64,000 nucleotides of DNA from Chersky-267 sp034666965 (GTDB lineage Bacteria > Chloroflexota > Limnocylindria > Limnocylindrales > CSP1-4): positions 20,753 through 84,752 of the forward strand of contig JAXDKT010000122.1 in assembly GCA_034666965.1 (NCBI GenBank), read 5' to 3'. Under the pieces are notes generated by a model that ran no database searches, had not been told where the DNA came from, and saw only the letters and a program-made list of their open reading frames with translations. A program made the position numbers and the translations under genes. Positions 16,699 to 25,627 of this stretch are shown piece by piece; position 1 is the first letter of the stretch, and the number at the start of each line of letters is the position of its first letter.

Positions 16699-16807
16699 GC
16701 CGTCCGCCGTTCAGCCGGTCAACCGGATGAGGCGCCGCGCCGTGTCCCGCGCGAGGGTTCGGGGCCGGGCTGGGACCGGCGGAGCGGGACCTCTGCCGCG
16801 CCGGGTA

Positions 16808-16844
16808 GTACCACGGTCACCGCCGGCCGGTACCAAGTGGGAGG
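16808..16844 (+). promoter_or_regulatory. paired GTACCA sites and ribosome-binding site of the GAF-GGDEF gene
   Basis: GTACCA occurs at 16808-16813 and 16830-16835 (22-bp spacing), ahead of GGGAGG at 16839-16844, which is 10 nt from the ATG at 16855. Similar GTACC pairs precede the second diguanylate cyclase and moaA. Confidence 0.4.
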
Positions 16845-16854
16845 CGTGCCGCCA

Positions 16855-19581
16855 ATGCGCAGGATGGGACGATGCCAGGCGATGCAGTTCCCGTCCGAGC
16901 GCCAGACCCTGGCACCGGGCCCGACGGCCTCGAGCGCGCGCACCGAAGATCCGGCGCCCATGGGGGGAAGCCTGGTCGAGGCCGATCTCGAGGCCGACGT
17001 GCCCGTGGCCAGAGTTGGCTCGGCCCGGGGCGCCGTGGGAGCTCCCAACCGGGCGCCGGTGGCGACCTCGCTGCCCACCAACCTGCTGGCCCTGGCTGCC
17101 CTGCTGACCTACGGCGCCGTGCGGGCTGTGGTCGAGATCCACGATCCGCTCGGCGTCGGTCTGGCCTCGGTCCCGCTGTTCTTCGCGGCGGCGTTCCTCA
17201 CCCGGCGTGGAGCCATCGCGGTGGTCGTTGGCACGATCGCCGTGACGCTCGTGCCGATCGCCGTGGACCGCGCGCACTGGTCGATCGTCGACGCCGGCAT
17301 CGTGGCCGAGCTGGCGACGCTCGTCATGGCCGCCGGTGCCCTCCGCGGCGCCATGCTCCGGGCTGCCCGATCGGCCGCCAGCCAGGCGGCCCACGAGGTC
17401 CTCCTGACCGGCCGGCTCGAGGCGGTCCTCAGCATCGCCGCGCGACTGACCACGACCCTCGACCGCGACGCGATCCTGCGCACGATCGTGACCGAGGTCA
17501 ATCGAGTGCTGGAGACCGACGGCACCACGATCCGGATCCTCGACGACGATCGCGCGGTGCTGGTGGCCTCGGCGGGCATCAGCCAGGAGGTGGCCGACCG
17601 GCTGCCGGTCCTGCGCCGCGACGAGGCCTGGTTCGGACAGCTCGTTCGCGATCGGCGGCCGATCGTCGACGACGGCTTCGCGGATCCGATCGCCGACGTT
17701 CGCCAGTCCGGGATCGTCGAGGTAGGCTCGGCGCTGGTGGTCCCGCTGGTTCTCCATGACCTCGTCATCGGATCACTCGCGGCCTTCAACGACCAACCCC
17801 GGCATTGGTCGGCAGCGGACGTCGAATTCGTGGGGGCCGTCGCGACACACGCCGCCCTGGCCATCCACAACGCGGACCGGTTCGCCCAGACCAAGAGCTG
17901 GGCCGCCCAGCTGGGCGTGCTCCAGGCCGCCTCGGCCCGGATGAGCCGGCAGAACACGATCGCCTCGGTCGGACGGGCCATCGTCGAAGAGGTGGCCCAG
18001 ATCATCGACTACCACAACTGCCGGGTGTACCTCCTGGAGGAGCCCGACGAGGTGGTGCCGATCGCGTTCGAGGGGCGGGTCGGCGCCTACGAGCACGTCG
18101 ACATGGCGCTGCTGCGGACCAAGGTCGGCGAAGGCTTCACCGGCTGGGTGGCGGCCACCGGCGAGCCGCTCCTGATCGACGAGGCCAACGCCGACCCGCG
18201 CGGCGCGAGCATTGCCGGAACGGATGACGTCGACGAGTCGATGGTGTGCGTGCCGATGCGCTACGACGAGCGGGTCATCGGGGTGATCACCCTGTCCAAG
18301 CTGGGCCTGCGCCAGTTCGACCAGGGCGATCTGCGCCTGCTCTCGATCCTGGCCGACCAGGCCGCCACTGCCGTCGAGTCGGCCCGCCTCCTGAGCCGCA
18401 GCGATCGACTCGCCAGCGAGCTCCGGCGCCTGCTCGACATGAGCAGCGCGCTGGCCCAGAGCCTCGACCCGAGGGAGGTCGCCCAGCTCATCGCCCGGCA
18501 CATGGTCGATGCCCTCGGCGTGGATGAGTGCGCGATCAGCTGGTGGGACGATCCCGGCGACCGGCTGCTGACGATGGGCTACTGGCCGCCCGTCCCCGAC
18601 GAGCAGATCCAGGCGGTCTTCGACCTCCGCGGCTTCCCCGCGACCCGGCGGGTCCTCGAGGAGCAGGTGACCCTGATCGTCCGCGTCGACGACCCGGGCG
18701 CCGATCCGGCCGAGGTGGCCTACCTGCGCAAGGAGGGCGAGGCCGTCTCCGCGCTGCTGCCCCTGATCGCCAAGGGTCGCTCGGTCGGCCTGGTCGAGCT
18801 CCTCAGCCGGACCGACGTCGTCCTCGACCAGCCCGCCCTGGAACTGGCCAGCACCATGGCCAACGAGGCGGCGATGGCGCTCGAGAACGCGCGCCACTAC
18901 CAAGACGCCCGCGAGCTGGCCGACCGCGACCAGCTGACCGGGTTCTTCAACCACCGCTACCTGCACCAGCGGTTGGGCGAGGAGATCGTTCGGGCGCAGC
19001 GCTCGAAGTCGCCCCTGGCGCTGCTCATGATCGATCTCGACGACTTCAAGCTGGTCAACGACACGTTCGGCCACCTCTTCGGGGACCGGGTCCTGGCCTG
19101 GACCGCCGAGCAGATCCGGTCGACCCTGCGCGTGAGCGACGTTGCCGCCCGCTACGGCGGCGACGAGTTCGCGATCATCCTCCCCGACACCGACCGCGAG
19201 GCCGCGACCCACGCGGCCGATCGAATCGTGGCCGCGCTCCGGGAGCGGACGTTCGAAACCGAGGACCACGGCTCGGTCCCGATGGGCGCCTCGATCGGCG
19301 TATCGGCGTTCCCGGCCGACGGCCGGACCGGCCGCGAGCTCATCGCCACCGCCGACGTCGAGATGTACCGGGTCAAGCTCGCCAGCGGCGCGATCGTTCC
19401 GGCCGGCGGGTCGGTTGCCTCCTCCGGACCGGTCGCCCCCAGCGTGGGCCGACACGAGCCCGTCGGCAGCGTCGCCGAGGGGAGCCGGGCGGGTGGCGGC
19501 CCCGTCCGCAGCTCGGCCCGCGGCTCGGGCCGCCTGATCGGGTCGGGGTCGCTCGGTGAGGTCGACGCGGCCCCCGACTGA
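16855..19581 (+). CDS. multi-GAF diguanylate cyclase (GGDEF)
   Basis: 908 residues: a short N-terminal tail, about four hydrophobic segments (roughly 60-170), three GAF-type sensor domains (about 190-350, 360-510, 530-680) and a C-terminal GGDEF domain. The active site RYGGDEF lies near residue 766, and RVSD exactly five residues upstream is a full RxxD allosteric I-site, so an active, product-inhibited c-di-GMP synthase is expected. No EAL domain. The start was chosen for GGGAGG 10 nt upstream; a GTG at 16837 is possible. The long Ser/Gly/Arg-rich tail after the GGDEF domain is probably disordered. A second GGDEF gene follows after 104 bp. Confidence 0.9.
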   Translation: MRRMGRCQAMQFPSERQTLAPGPTASSARTEDPAPMGGSLVEADLEADVPVARVGSARGAVGAPNRAPVATSLPTNLLALAALLTYGAVRAVVEIHDPLGVGLASVPLFFAAAFLTRRGAIAVVVGTIAVTLVPIAVDRAHWSIVDAGIVAELATLVMAAGALRGAMLRAARSAASQAAHEVLLTGRLEAVLSIAARLTTTLDRDAILRTIVTEVNRVLETDGTTIRILDDDRAVLVASAGISQEVADRLPVLRRDEAWFGQLVRDRRPIVDDGFADPIADVRQSGIVEVGSALVVPLVLHDLVIGSLAAFNDQPRHWSAADVEFVGAVATHAALAIHNADRFAQTKSWAAQLGVLQAASARMSRQNTIASVGRAIVEEVAQIIDYHNCRVYLLEEPDEVVPIAFEGRVGAYEHVDMALLRTKVGEGFTGWVAATGEPLLIDEANADPRGASIAGTDDVDESMVCVPMRYDERVIGVITLSKLGLRQFDQGDLRLLSILADQAATAVESARLLSRSDRLASELRRLLDMSSALAQSLDPREVAQLIARHMVDALGVDECAISWWDDPGDRLLTMGYWPPVPDEQIQAVFDLRGFPATRRVLEEQVTLIVRVDDPGADPAEVAYLRKEGEAVSALLPLIAKGRSVGLVELLSRTDVVLDQPALELASTMANEAAMALENARHYQDARELADRDQLTGFFNHRYLHQRLGEEIVRAQRSKSPLALLMIDLDDFKLVNDTFGHLFGDRVLAWTAEQIRSTLRVSDVAARYGGDEFAIILPDTDREAATHAADRIVAALRERTFETEDHGSVPMGASIGVSAFPADGRTGRELIATADVEMYRVKLASGAIVPAGGSVASSGPVAPSVGRHEPVGSVAEGSRAGGGPVRSSARGSGRLIGSGSLGEVDAAPD

Positions 19582-19602
19582 ACCGCTGCGCGCCGGGCAG
19601 GA

Positions 19603-19637
19603 CCTTCGTACCAGCCCCTAGCAGCCGAAGGTACCAG
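19603..19637 (+). promoter_or_regulatory. inverted repeat with paired GTACCAG between the two GGDEF genes
   Basis: CCTTCG (19603-19608) and CGAAGG (19626-19631) form a 6-bp stem with a 17-nt loop, and GTACCAG occurs at 19608-19614 and 19631-19637 (23-bp spacing). It could be an operator or a weak terminator. Confidence 0.35.
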
Positions 19638-19685
19638 GGTCGGACGCTGGACGAACGCCCGTTCGGAAGGCATCCTCGTTGAGAC

Positions 19686-20885
19686 GTGGCCGGCACCCCG
19701 CTCAGCTCGCTCGACGCGCGCTCCACCGGCCTCGACGACCCCCGACTACGGACCGTGCGGCGCGTGCTCGCGGGCACCTTCGCGCTGCTGGGCATGGCCG
19801 GGCTGGTGGCGCTCGCGATCGACCCCGGTCAGCCGGCCAGCCTGGTCGCGCTCGGGCTGGCCGTCACGGCCGGCGGCGCAGCTGTCATGCACCAGCGCTC
19901 TACCGCCGTGCTCGAGGCCGAGCGCCGCGCCGAGGCGGAGATCCTGGCCCGCATCCTCCAGGGACTGTCCCGGTCGGCCTCGGCCGAGGGGATCGTCCAG
20001 GCGCTCCTCGAGGAGCTCGGAGCCGGGACGGACGCCGATCACACGGTCGTCGTCCGGCGACGGCTCGGGGAGCGCTGGCTGGAGGCGTCCCTGGCCGGAT
20101 CTCACCCGGACGACCCGACCTCGACCATCGCCCTGCCGCTGGTCCACCTGGTCCCCGGCACCGGCCCGGGCGGCGACCCCGACACGCACCGGATCGAAGC
20201 CAGCGTCCGAGCCGAGTTCGGCCTGAGCCACACGCTGGCGGCGCCGCTCCGGACCGGACGCGGGGTCGTCGGCGCGATCGTCCTTGCCCGCCGGATCGAC
20301 GAGCCCTGGTCGGCCGGTTCGGCGCGGATCCTCCGAGTCGCGGCGCTCGAGGCCGCGGCCGCGCTCGAGCGGGTCGAATCGCACCGGGATGCGGAGACCC
20401 GCGCCTCGACCGACGTCCTGACCGGGCTGCCCAACCGACGCTACTTCGACGAGTTCTGCGGTCTGCTGTCCGAGCGACGCCGGGCCGATGACGCGATCGG
20501 GATCCTGATGGTCGACATCGATCACTTCAAGCGGGTCAATGACCGCTTCGGTCACGACGTCGGCGACGAGGTCCTGCGAGCGGTCGCCGGGGCGATCGTC
20601 GGCGCCGTCCGCGACGACGACGTCCCGGCCCGCCACGGCGGTGAGGAGTTCGTGGTTCTCCTCCGCAACCCGTCGCCATCGATCGCCCTCGAGGTCGCCG
20701 AGCGGATCCGGCTGGCGATCGCCGGGCTCGACCTCCGCGCGCTGGGTCCGAGCTCGGTCGGCGCCTCGATCGGCGTCGCGGTCCAGGTCGACGTCGATCA
20801 GCCCATCGCGGACATCCTGGCCGACGCGGACCGGGCCCTCTATCGGGCCAAGCGCGCCGGCCGCGACCGGGTCGTCGTCGCCTGA
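19686..20885 (+). CDS. GAF-GGDEF diguanylate cyclase
   Basis: 399 residues from the GTG at 19686. Two N-terminal membrane helices (VLAGTFALLGMAGLVALAI and the next about 20 residues), a coiled linker with EAERRAEAEILARIL, a GAF-like sensor domain (about 95-230) and a GGDEF domain. The catalytic motif is HGGEEF near residue 316, an accepted active variant, and RDDD five residues upstream gives an RxxD I-site. Predicted to make c-di-GMP at the membrane. Tandem cyclase genes with related upstream GTACCA sites suggest shared regulation. Confidence 0.88.
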   Translation: MAGTPLSSLDARSTGLDDPRLRTVRRVLAGTFALLGMAGLVALAIDPGQPASLVALGLAVTAGGAAVMHQRSTAVLEAERRAEAEILARILQGLSRSASAEGIVQALLEELGAGTDADHTVVVRRRLGERWLEASLAGSHPDDPTSTIALPLVHLVPGTGPGGDPDTHRIEASVRAEFGLSHTLAAPLRTGRGVVGAIVLARRIDEPWSAGSARILRVAALEAAAALERVESHRDAETRASTDVLTGLPNRRYFDEFCGLLSERRRADDAIGILMVDIDHFKRVNDRFGHDVGDEVLRAVAGAIVGAVRDDDVPARHGGEEFVVLLRNPSPSIALEVAERIRLAIAGLDLRALGPSSVGASIGVAVQVDVDQPIADILADADRALYRAKRAGRDRVVVA

Positions 20886-20957
20886 TCCACCGACGAACCT
20901 GATTCAGCTGCGGGTGCCCGGGCCGCCGGCAGCGCATCGCGAGCCGGTTGCGTCGGG

Positions 20958-20963
20958 TACCCT
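20958..20963 (+). promoter_or_regulatory. -10 box, leaderless start of the MFS gene
   Basis: TACCCT ends 6 nt before the GTG at 20970. No good -35 element is visible. Confidence 0.5.
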
Positions 20964-20969
20964 GCGCCG

Positions 20970-22190
20970 GTGACGTCCCGCGCCGGTCCGGCCATGCCGC
21001 TCCGCCTGCTCGTGGCGCTCTTCGTGGTGACCCTCGGCCTGCGCCCTCAGCTCGTTGGCCTGGGCCCGTTGCTGCCCCGGATCCAGGATGACCTGGCCGC
21101 ATCCCATGCGGTCGTCGGGCTGTTGACGACGATCCCGGTCCTGTGCATGGGCCTCTTCGCCCCGCTCGGTCCGTTCATTGCCGTCCGGTTCGGTCCGCGC
21201 CGGGCGCTGGCCGCGTGTGTCGCCGGCACCATCCTGTTCGGCCTGCTCCGCGCCGCCGTTCCGGGCCTGCCGGCGGTGATCGCCATGACCGTCGGCCTGG
21301 GTCTGGGGATGGGCACGGCCGGTGCCCTGATGTCGATCGTGGTCAAGGAGCGGGCGCCGGCCCGGCCGGCTCTGGCAACCGGTGCCTACGCGGCCGGGCT
21401 CGTCGCCGGTTCGCTGGTCTCGGCCGCGGTCGCGGTCCCGCTGGCCGACGCGCTCGGTGGTTGGCGCGCGGCCACGGCGGCCTTCGCGGTCGGCTCGCTC
21501 GTCTCGTTCGTCGGTTGGCTCACGCTGCTGCCGCCCGATCGCAGGGTCCAGCGCGCCGATCGGGCGCGGGCGCCGCGGCTGCCCTGGCGGAGCGGTCTGG
21601 CCTGGGGCCTGGTGATCGTGTTCGGCCTGCAGTCGCTGCTCTACTACGCGACGGTCTCGTGGCTCCCCGACGTCTACGTGGAACGGGGTTGGAACGAGAC
21701 GGCCGCGGGATCGCTGGTGGCCCTGGTCAATCTCGTCGGCCTGGTGGTGGGCTTTGCGGTGCCCTTCGTCGCCGACCGCGTCGGGTCGCGCCGCAGCCAG
21801 ATGTCGACGGCGGCCGGCGCGGCGGTCCTCGGCTTCGTCGGGGTGAGCGTCGCACCCGACGCCGCCTGGCTGTGGGCCGTCTTCCTCGGGTTCGGCATGG
21901 GCGCGATCTTCCCGCTGTGCCTGGTCCTCCCGGTGGACGTCGCCGACGGCCCGGCCCAGGTGGGCGCGATCGCCGCCCTGATGCTCCTGGGCGGCTACCT
22001 CATCTCGGGCGTCGGCCCGTTCCTGCTGGGGCTGGTGCGCGACGCGACGGGTGACTTCTCGGCCAGCATCTGGCTGCTGGTCGGGCTCGGGATCGTGCTG
22101 GTCAGCGCCTGTCTGACGCTGGACCCTGGCCGGCTGCGGCGGGGGATCCGGTCCGGCTGGCCGGTCGAGACCACGCCCGGATCGGGTTGA
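20970..22190 (+). CDS. MFS transporter, CynX/NimT family
   Basis: 406 residues, 12 predicted membrane helices. The N-terminal half has LRPQLVGLGPLLPRIQDDL followed by a helix-2/3 loop VRFGPRRALAA, typical of the CynX/NimT (cyanate permease, nitroimidazole exporter) group. The helix-8/9 loop VADRVGSRRSQM is the pseudo-repeat of that signature. Substrate unknown. The leaderless-type -10 box fixes the GTG start. It is followed at once by PolX with its own -10 box, so it is probably monocistronic. Confidence 0.85.
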   Translation: MTSRAGPAMPLRLLVALFVVTLGLRPQLVGLGPLLPRIQDDLAASHAVVGLLTTIPVLCMGLFAPLGPFIAVRFGPRRALAACVAGTILFGLLRAAVPGLPAVIAMTVGLGLGMGTAGALMSIVVKERAPARPALATGAYAAGLVAGSLVSAAVAVPLADALGGWRAATAAFAVGSLVSFVGWLTLLPPDRRVQRADRARAPRLPWRSGLAWGLVIVFGLQSLLYYATVSWLPDVYVERGWNETAAGSLVALVNLVGLVVGFAVPFVADRVGSRRSQMSTAAGAAVLGFVGVSVAPDAAWLWAVFLGFGMGAIFPLCLVLPVDVADGPAQVGAIAALMLLGGYLISGVGPFLLGLVRDATGDFSASIWLLVGLGIVLVSACLTLDPGRLRRGIRSGWPVETTPGSG

Positions 22191-22206
22191 CCGGACCGCC
22201 GCCCGA

Positions 22207-22212
22207 TACCAT
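22207..22212 (+). promoter_or_regulatory. -10 box, leaderless start of polX
   Basis: TACCAT ends 6 nt before the GTG at 22219. Confidence 0.5.
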
Positions 22213-22218
22213 CGCCGA

Positions 22219-24057
22219 GTGGCACCCGACGACGACACTCCGACGCTGACCAACGGCGACCTGGCGAGGATCTTCCACGACATCGGCGACATGCTCGAGG
22301 TCAAGGGCGAGCTCGTGTTCAAGACCGTGGCCTACCACCGCGCCGCTGACGCCATCGCGCACAGCCCGATCGATCTGGTTCCGGCCTACCGGGCGGGGCG
22401 GGCCCCCAAGGTCGCCGGCGTGGGTCAGGCGATCAGCGACAAGATCGCCGAGCTGGCGAGGACCGGAAGGCTGGCCTTCTACGACCGGCTCGTCGCCGAG
22501 GTCCCGCCCAGCCTGGTCGAGCTGCTGCGCGTCCCCGGGGTCGGGCCGCGGACGGTCAAGATCCTTCACGATGAGCTCGGGATCGATAGCCTCGAGGACC
22601 TCCGCCAGGCCGCCGAGAGCGGCTCGCTGCGCACGGTCAAGGGCCTGTCCGAGAAGACCGAGCAGTCGGTCCTGGAGGGCATCGCCGCACTCGGTGCCCG
22701 TGAGACCCGAATGCTGCTGGGCACGGCCGAGGAGCTGATCGAGACACTCACGGGCGAGCTGCGCGGCACACCCGGCCTGATCTCGATCGAGCCGGCCGGC
22801 TCATTCCGCCGCCGGCGGGAGACGATCGGCGACCTGGACCTGCTCGCCGAGACGACCGAACCGGTCGCGTTGGTCGATCGCTTCACCGGGCTGGCCTCGG
22901 TCGATCGGGTGCTCGTGTCCGGCCCGCACAAGGCCAGCGTCCGCCTGCTCCGCGGTCCACAGGTGGACCTGATGATCATGCCGCCCGAGACGGCCGGCAC
23001 CTATCTCATCCACTTCACCGGCTCCAAGGAGCACAACGTCCGCCTTCGGGGCCTGGCCCGGGACCGGGGCTGGAGCCTGTCGGAGAAGGGCTTCCTGCGG
23101 ATCGGCCCGGACGGCGAGCCGTTGACCGGGGACGCGGCCGAGCTGCGCACGTTCCCCACCGAGGCTGAGGCGTACCGGTTCCTCGACCTCGATTTCATCG
23201 AGCCGGAGTTGCGCGAGGACCGCGGCGAGATCCAGGCGGCCGCGGCGGGGACGCTGCCCGAGCTCATCCGCCTGAGCGACCTCCGCGGCGACCTCCACTC
23301 GCACTCGGACTGGTCGGACGGAGTCCACTCGATCGAGCGGATGGCGGAGGCCGCGCGCGCTCGCGGGCATGCCTACCAGGTCCTGACCGACCACAGCCAG
23401 TCCCTCGCCATCGCCCGGGGTCTGGCCCGGGACCGGGTCGAGCAGCAGCGCGGGATCATCGCCGAGCTCAACGCCCGCTATGCCCAGGAGGAAGCCGAAG
23501 GCCGAGCGCCCGCGGCGACGCCACGCGAGGGCTTTCGGCTGCTCCACGGTTGCGAGCTGGAGATCCGATCCGACGGCCGGCTCGACTACGACGACGAGCT
23601 GCTCGCCCGGTTCGACTTCGTGGTCGCCTCGCTCCACGTGGGCCGGCGCCAGCCACGCGCCCAGCTGACGGCCCGGGTCCTGACCGCGATCCGCAGCCCG
23701 CACGTGGACCTCATCGCCCATCCGGCGGGTCGGATGATCCAGAGCCGCGACGACCTGGACCTGGATTGGGAGGCCGTCTACGCCGAGGCGGCCCGGACCG
23801 GCACCGTCCTCGAGATGAACGGCTCCGATCATCGCCTCGACCTGTCCGACGTTCGGGCCCATCGAGCGCTGGCCGTGGGTTGTCTGCTGGCGCTCGATTC
23901 CGACGCCCATCGGACCGAGGAATTCCACAACCTCGACTGGGCGGTCTCGCAGGCACGCCGCGCCTGGGTCACGCCCAGGGACGTCCTGAACACCCGGTCG
24001 CGGGCGGACCTGCTGGGCTGGGTCGCCGCCAAGACCGACCGCCTCGCGAGCGGATAG
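22219..24057 (+). CDS. polX: family X DNA polymerase with PHP exonuclease domain (PolX)
   Basis: 612 residues, the usual length of bacterial PolX. Order: N-terminal 8-kDa-type domain with helix-hairpin-helix motifs (GVGQAISDKIAEL near 70, VPGVGPRTVKIL near 100), the polymerase palm with GSFRRRRETIGDLDLL near 195-210 supplying the paired catalytic Asp residues, and a C-terminal PHP domain (about 350-570) with DLHSHSDWSDG, LTDHSQS, HGCELEI and SDAHR metal ligands. PolX fills short gaps and its PHP domain gives 3'-5' exonuclease/AP-endonuclease activity in base-excision repair. All metal motifs look intact. Confidence 0.93.
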   Translation: MAPDDDTPTLTNGDLARIFHDIGDMLEVKGELVFKTVAYHRAADAIAHSPIDLVPAYRAGRAPKVAGVGQAISDKIAELARTGRLAFYDRLVAEVPPSLVELLRVPGVGPRTVKILHDELGIDSLEDLRQAAESGSLRTVKGLSEKTEQSVLEGIAALGARETRMLLGTAEELIETLTGELRGTPGLISIEPAGSFRRRRETIGDLDLLAETTEPVALVDRFTGLASVDRVLVSGPHKASVRLLRGPQVDLMIMPPETAGTYLIHFTGSKEHNVRLRGLARDRGWSLSEKGFLRIGPDGEPLTGDAAELRTFPTEAEAYRFLDLDFIEPELREDRGEIQAAAAGTLPELIRLSDLRGDLHSHSDWSDGVHSIERMAEAARARGHAYQVLTDHSQSLAIARGLARDRVEQQRGIIAELNARYAQEEAEGRAPAATPREGFRLLHGCELEIRSDGRLDYDDELLARFDFVVASLHVGRRQPRAQLTARVLTAIRSPHVDLIAHPAGRMIQSRDDLDLDWEAVYAEAARTGTVLEMNGSDHRLDLSDVRAHRALAVGCLLALDSDAHRTEEFHNLDWAVSQARRAWVTPRDVLNTRSRADLLGWVAAKTDRLASG

Positions 24058-24063
24058 CGGCGG

Positions 24064-25167
24064 TCACAGTCGCCGGGCGGCGGCCTCGAGCGCCCGGTCC
24101 GACCACCAGGCCAGGTCGTCGATGGCGCCCTGGCCGGTCGGCAGGCCGAGTCCGGCCTCCGCGTCGAGCCCCTTGCGCCAGCCGCGCAGGAGCAGCCCGA
24201 CCAGGATGGCCAGGTCCACCTGGGCGGTCCAGTCGCCCAGACCGGCGTCGAGGGTGGCGACGCCACCGTGCTCGCCGGCGATGGACTCGGCCACGTCCCG
24301 GTAGCGCTCGAGAACGGCCTCGGGTGCCTCCGGCAGCAGCGCGACGTTGGAGACCAGCAACCAGCCCAGCTCGACGGCGACGGGCGCCAGGGTCGCCATC
24401 TGCCAGTCGATGAACGCGATGCCGTCGACCAGAGAGGCCACGTTCGACAGCTTGAGGTCCCCGTGGAGCATCGTCGACGGCAAGCGGCTCAGCGCGGCGA
24501 CGAGCGGGGTCGGGTCGCTGGCCAGGGCGGTCACGAGACGCCGGGTCGCGGCTGGGGCCAGGCGGTCGAAGGCGTCCCAGCCGGCCAGGAAGCGCTCCCC
24601 GGCCGGATTGCCCTCCGCCCGATAGCGCTCGGCGGCCGGTCGAGCGAGCAGACCGAGCCGCTCCAGGAGTGGGCACCAGGGCACGCTCCCCGCGGCCGGA
24701 ACGCCTCGCCCGATGAGGTGGAGCCGGGCCGTGGCTGTCAGCACGCTCGTCAGCAGCGATGGGGGAATGCCCTGGCTGTCGCCGGGGCGCTCCCAGGCGA
24801 TCAGCTCCCTTGACAGGTCGGGCATCAGGATCGCGGCGCCGTCGCCATCGGCGGCCGCGCCGACGTACGGGCTGGCCATCCGGACCCAGGTGCTGTCGGG
24901 ACCGATCGAGGCGAGCGCGCTCGCAAACCAGGCTTCGCGAAGGTCGTCGTCGCGGGTGGCTCGCACGATCCAGTCGAGGCTCGACGAGGTTCGCTTGAGG
25001 ACGAAGCGCCGATCGCCGCGATCGATCAGGCTCAGCCTGGAGCCGGACCAGCCATCGTGCGCGAAGGCCTCCTCGGGCAGGCCGTCGAGATCGCTCAGCG
25101 CGAGCAGGTCGGCGATCTGCCAGCGCGTCCACGGTCGGCGCGGGTCGACCCGTATCGGAAGGCTCAC
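24064..25167 (-). CDS. aminoglycoside phosphotransferase-like kinase (APH fold)
   Basis: 367 residues from the GTG at 25167, which overlaps the cupin stop as GTGA. Brenner motif LHGDLKLSN and the metal-binding FIDWQMA (in place of the DxD/DFG segment) identify the APH/choline-kinase fold. The N-terminal lobe has an RFVLKRT strand with the ATP-contact Lys. Such proteins phosphorylate small molecules; antibiotic resistance should not be assumed. It is coupled to a small cupin gene, which hints at a metabolic role. Substrate unknown. Confidence 0.8.
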   Translation of the reverse strand: MSLPIRVDPRRPWTRWQIADLLALSDLDGLPEEAFAHDGWSGSRLSLIDRGDRRFVLKRTSSSLDWIVRATRDDDLREAWFASALASIGPDSTWVRMASPYVGAAADGDGAAILMPDLSRELIAWERPGDSQGIPPSLLTSVLTATARLHLIGRGVPAAGSVPWCPLLERLGLLARPAAERYRAEGNPAGERFLAGWDAFDRLAPAATRRLVTALASDPTPLVAALSRLPSTMLHGDLKLSNVASLVDGIAFIDWQMATLAPVAVELGWLLVSNVALLPEAPEAVLERYRDVAESIAGEHGGVATLDAGLGDWTAQVDLAILVGLLLRGWRKGLDAEAGLGLPTGQGAIDDLAWWSDRALEAAARRL

Positions 25168-25568
25168 GGTCCGGGCGGGTCGACCGGTTCCTCGTCCAGG
25201 TAGACCACGTGCGAATCGGGGCAGTTGCGGCTCAGGGCGACGATCAGGGGGCGATCCCCGTCCGCGTTCTCCTCGACATGGATCTCGCCCGCCGGGATGA
25301 ACACGAAGTCCCCGGCCTCGGCCTCCATCGCCTGTTCCAGGCCGGTCGGGCCCCAGGTATAGCGGGCGCGCCCTTCGAGGACGTAGATCGATGTCTCGCA
25401 CGGGCCATGGTGGTGGATCCGCGTCCTGGCTCCGGGCGCCGTGGTCACGATCGAGGAATACAGTCCCGTCGAGCCGGTCGTCCGTGCCGAGACGGCGATC
25501 GAGCGCTCCATGTCAGCGTGCTGACCGGCGGAGGTGAGTCGCTGGGCGGGGGTGACGCGGACGGCCAT
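25164..25568 (-). CDS. small cupin-domain protein
   Basis: 134 residues from the ATG at 25568, preceded by AGGAG at 5 nt. A single cupin fold: motif 1 ARTRIHHHGPCETSIYVLEG supplies the metal His cluster and Glu, and motif 2 GDFVFIPAGEIHVEEN supplies the last His. Probably a metal-binding regulator or isomerase; its sequence gives no firm substrate. First gene of a two-gene operon with the APH-like kinase. Confidence 0.8.
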   Translation of the reverse strand: MAVRVTPAQRLTSAGQHADMERSIAVSARTTGSTGLYSSIVTTAPGARTRIHHHGPCETSIYVLEGRARYTWGPTGLEQAMEAEAGDFVFIPAGEIHVEENADGDRPLIVALSRNCPDSHVVYLDEEPVDPPGP

Positions 25569-25590
25569 CGGTGCTCCTGTACAGGCCGCG

Positions 25591-25621
25591 ATGATACGGG
25601 GCCATCGGCGAGGGCTACCCT
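25591..25621. promoter_or_regulatory. divergent promoters of the cupin operon and the PLP deaminase
   Basis: Minus strand TATCAT (complement of 25591-25596), about 23 nt before the cupin ATG. Plus strand TACCCT (25616-25621), 6 nt before the ATG at 25628 (leaderless). Confidence 0.5.
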
Positions 25622-25627
25622 GCGAAC

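Noticed and set aside
24064..25167. Calling the APH-like gene an antibiotic-resistance determinant
   Set aside because: Only the generic kinase fold is visible; the gene is coupled to a cupin and nothing indicates an aminoglycoside substrate.
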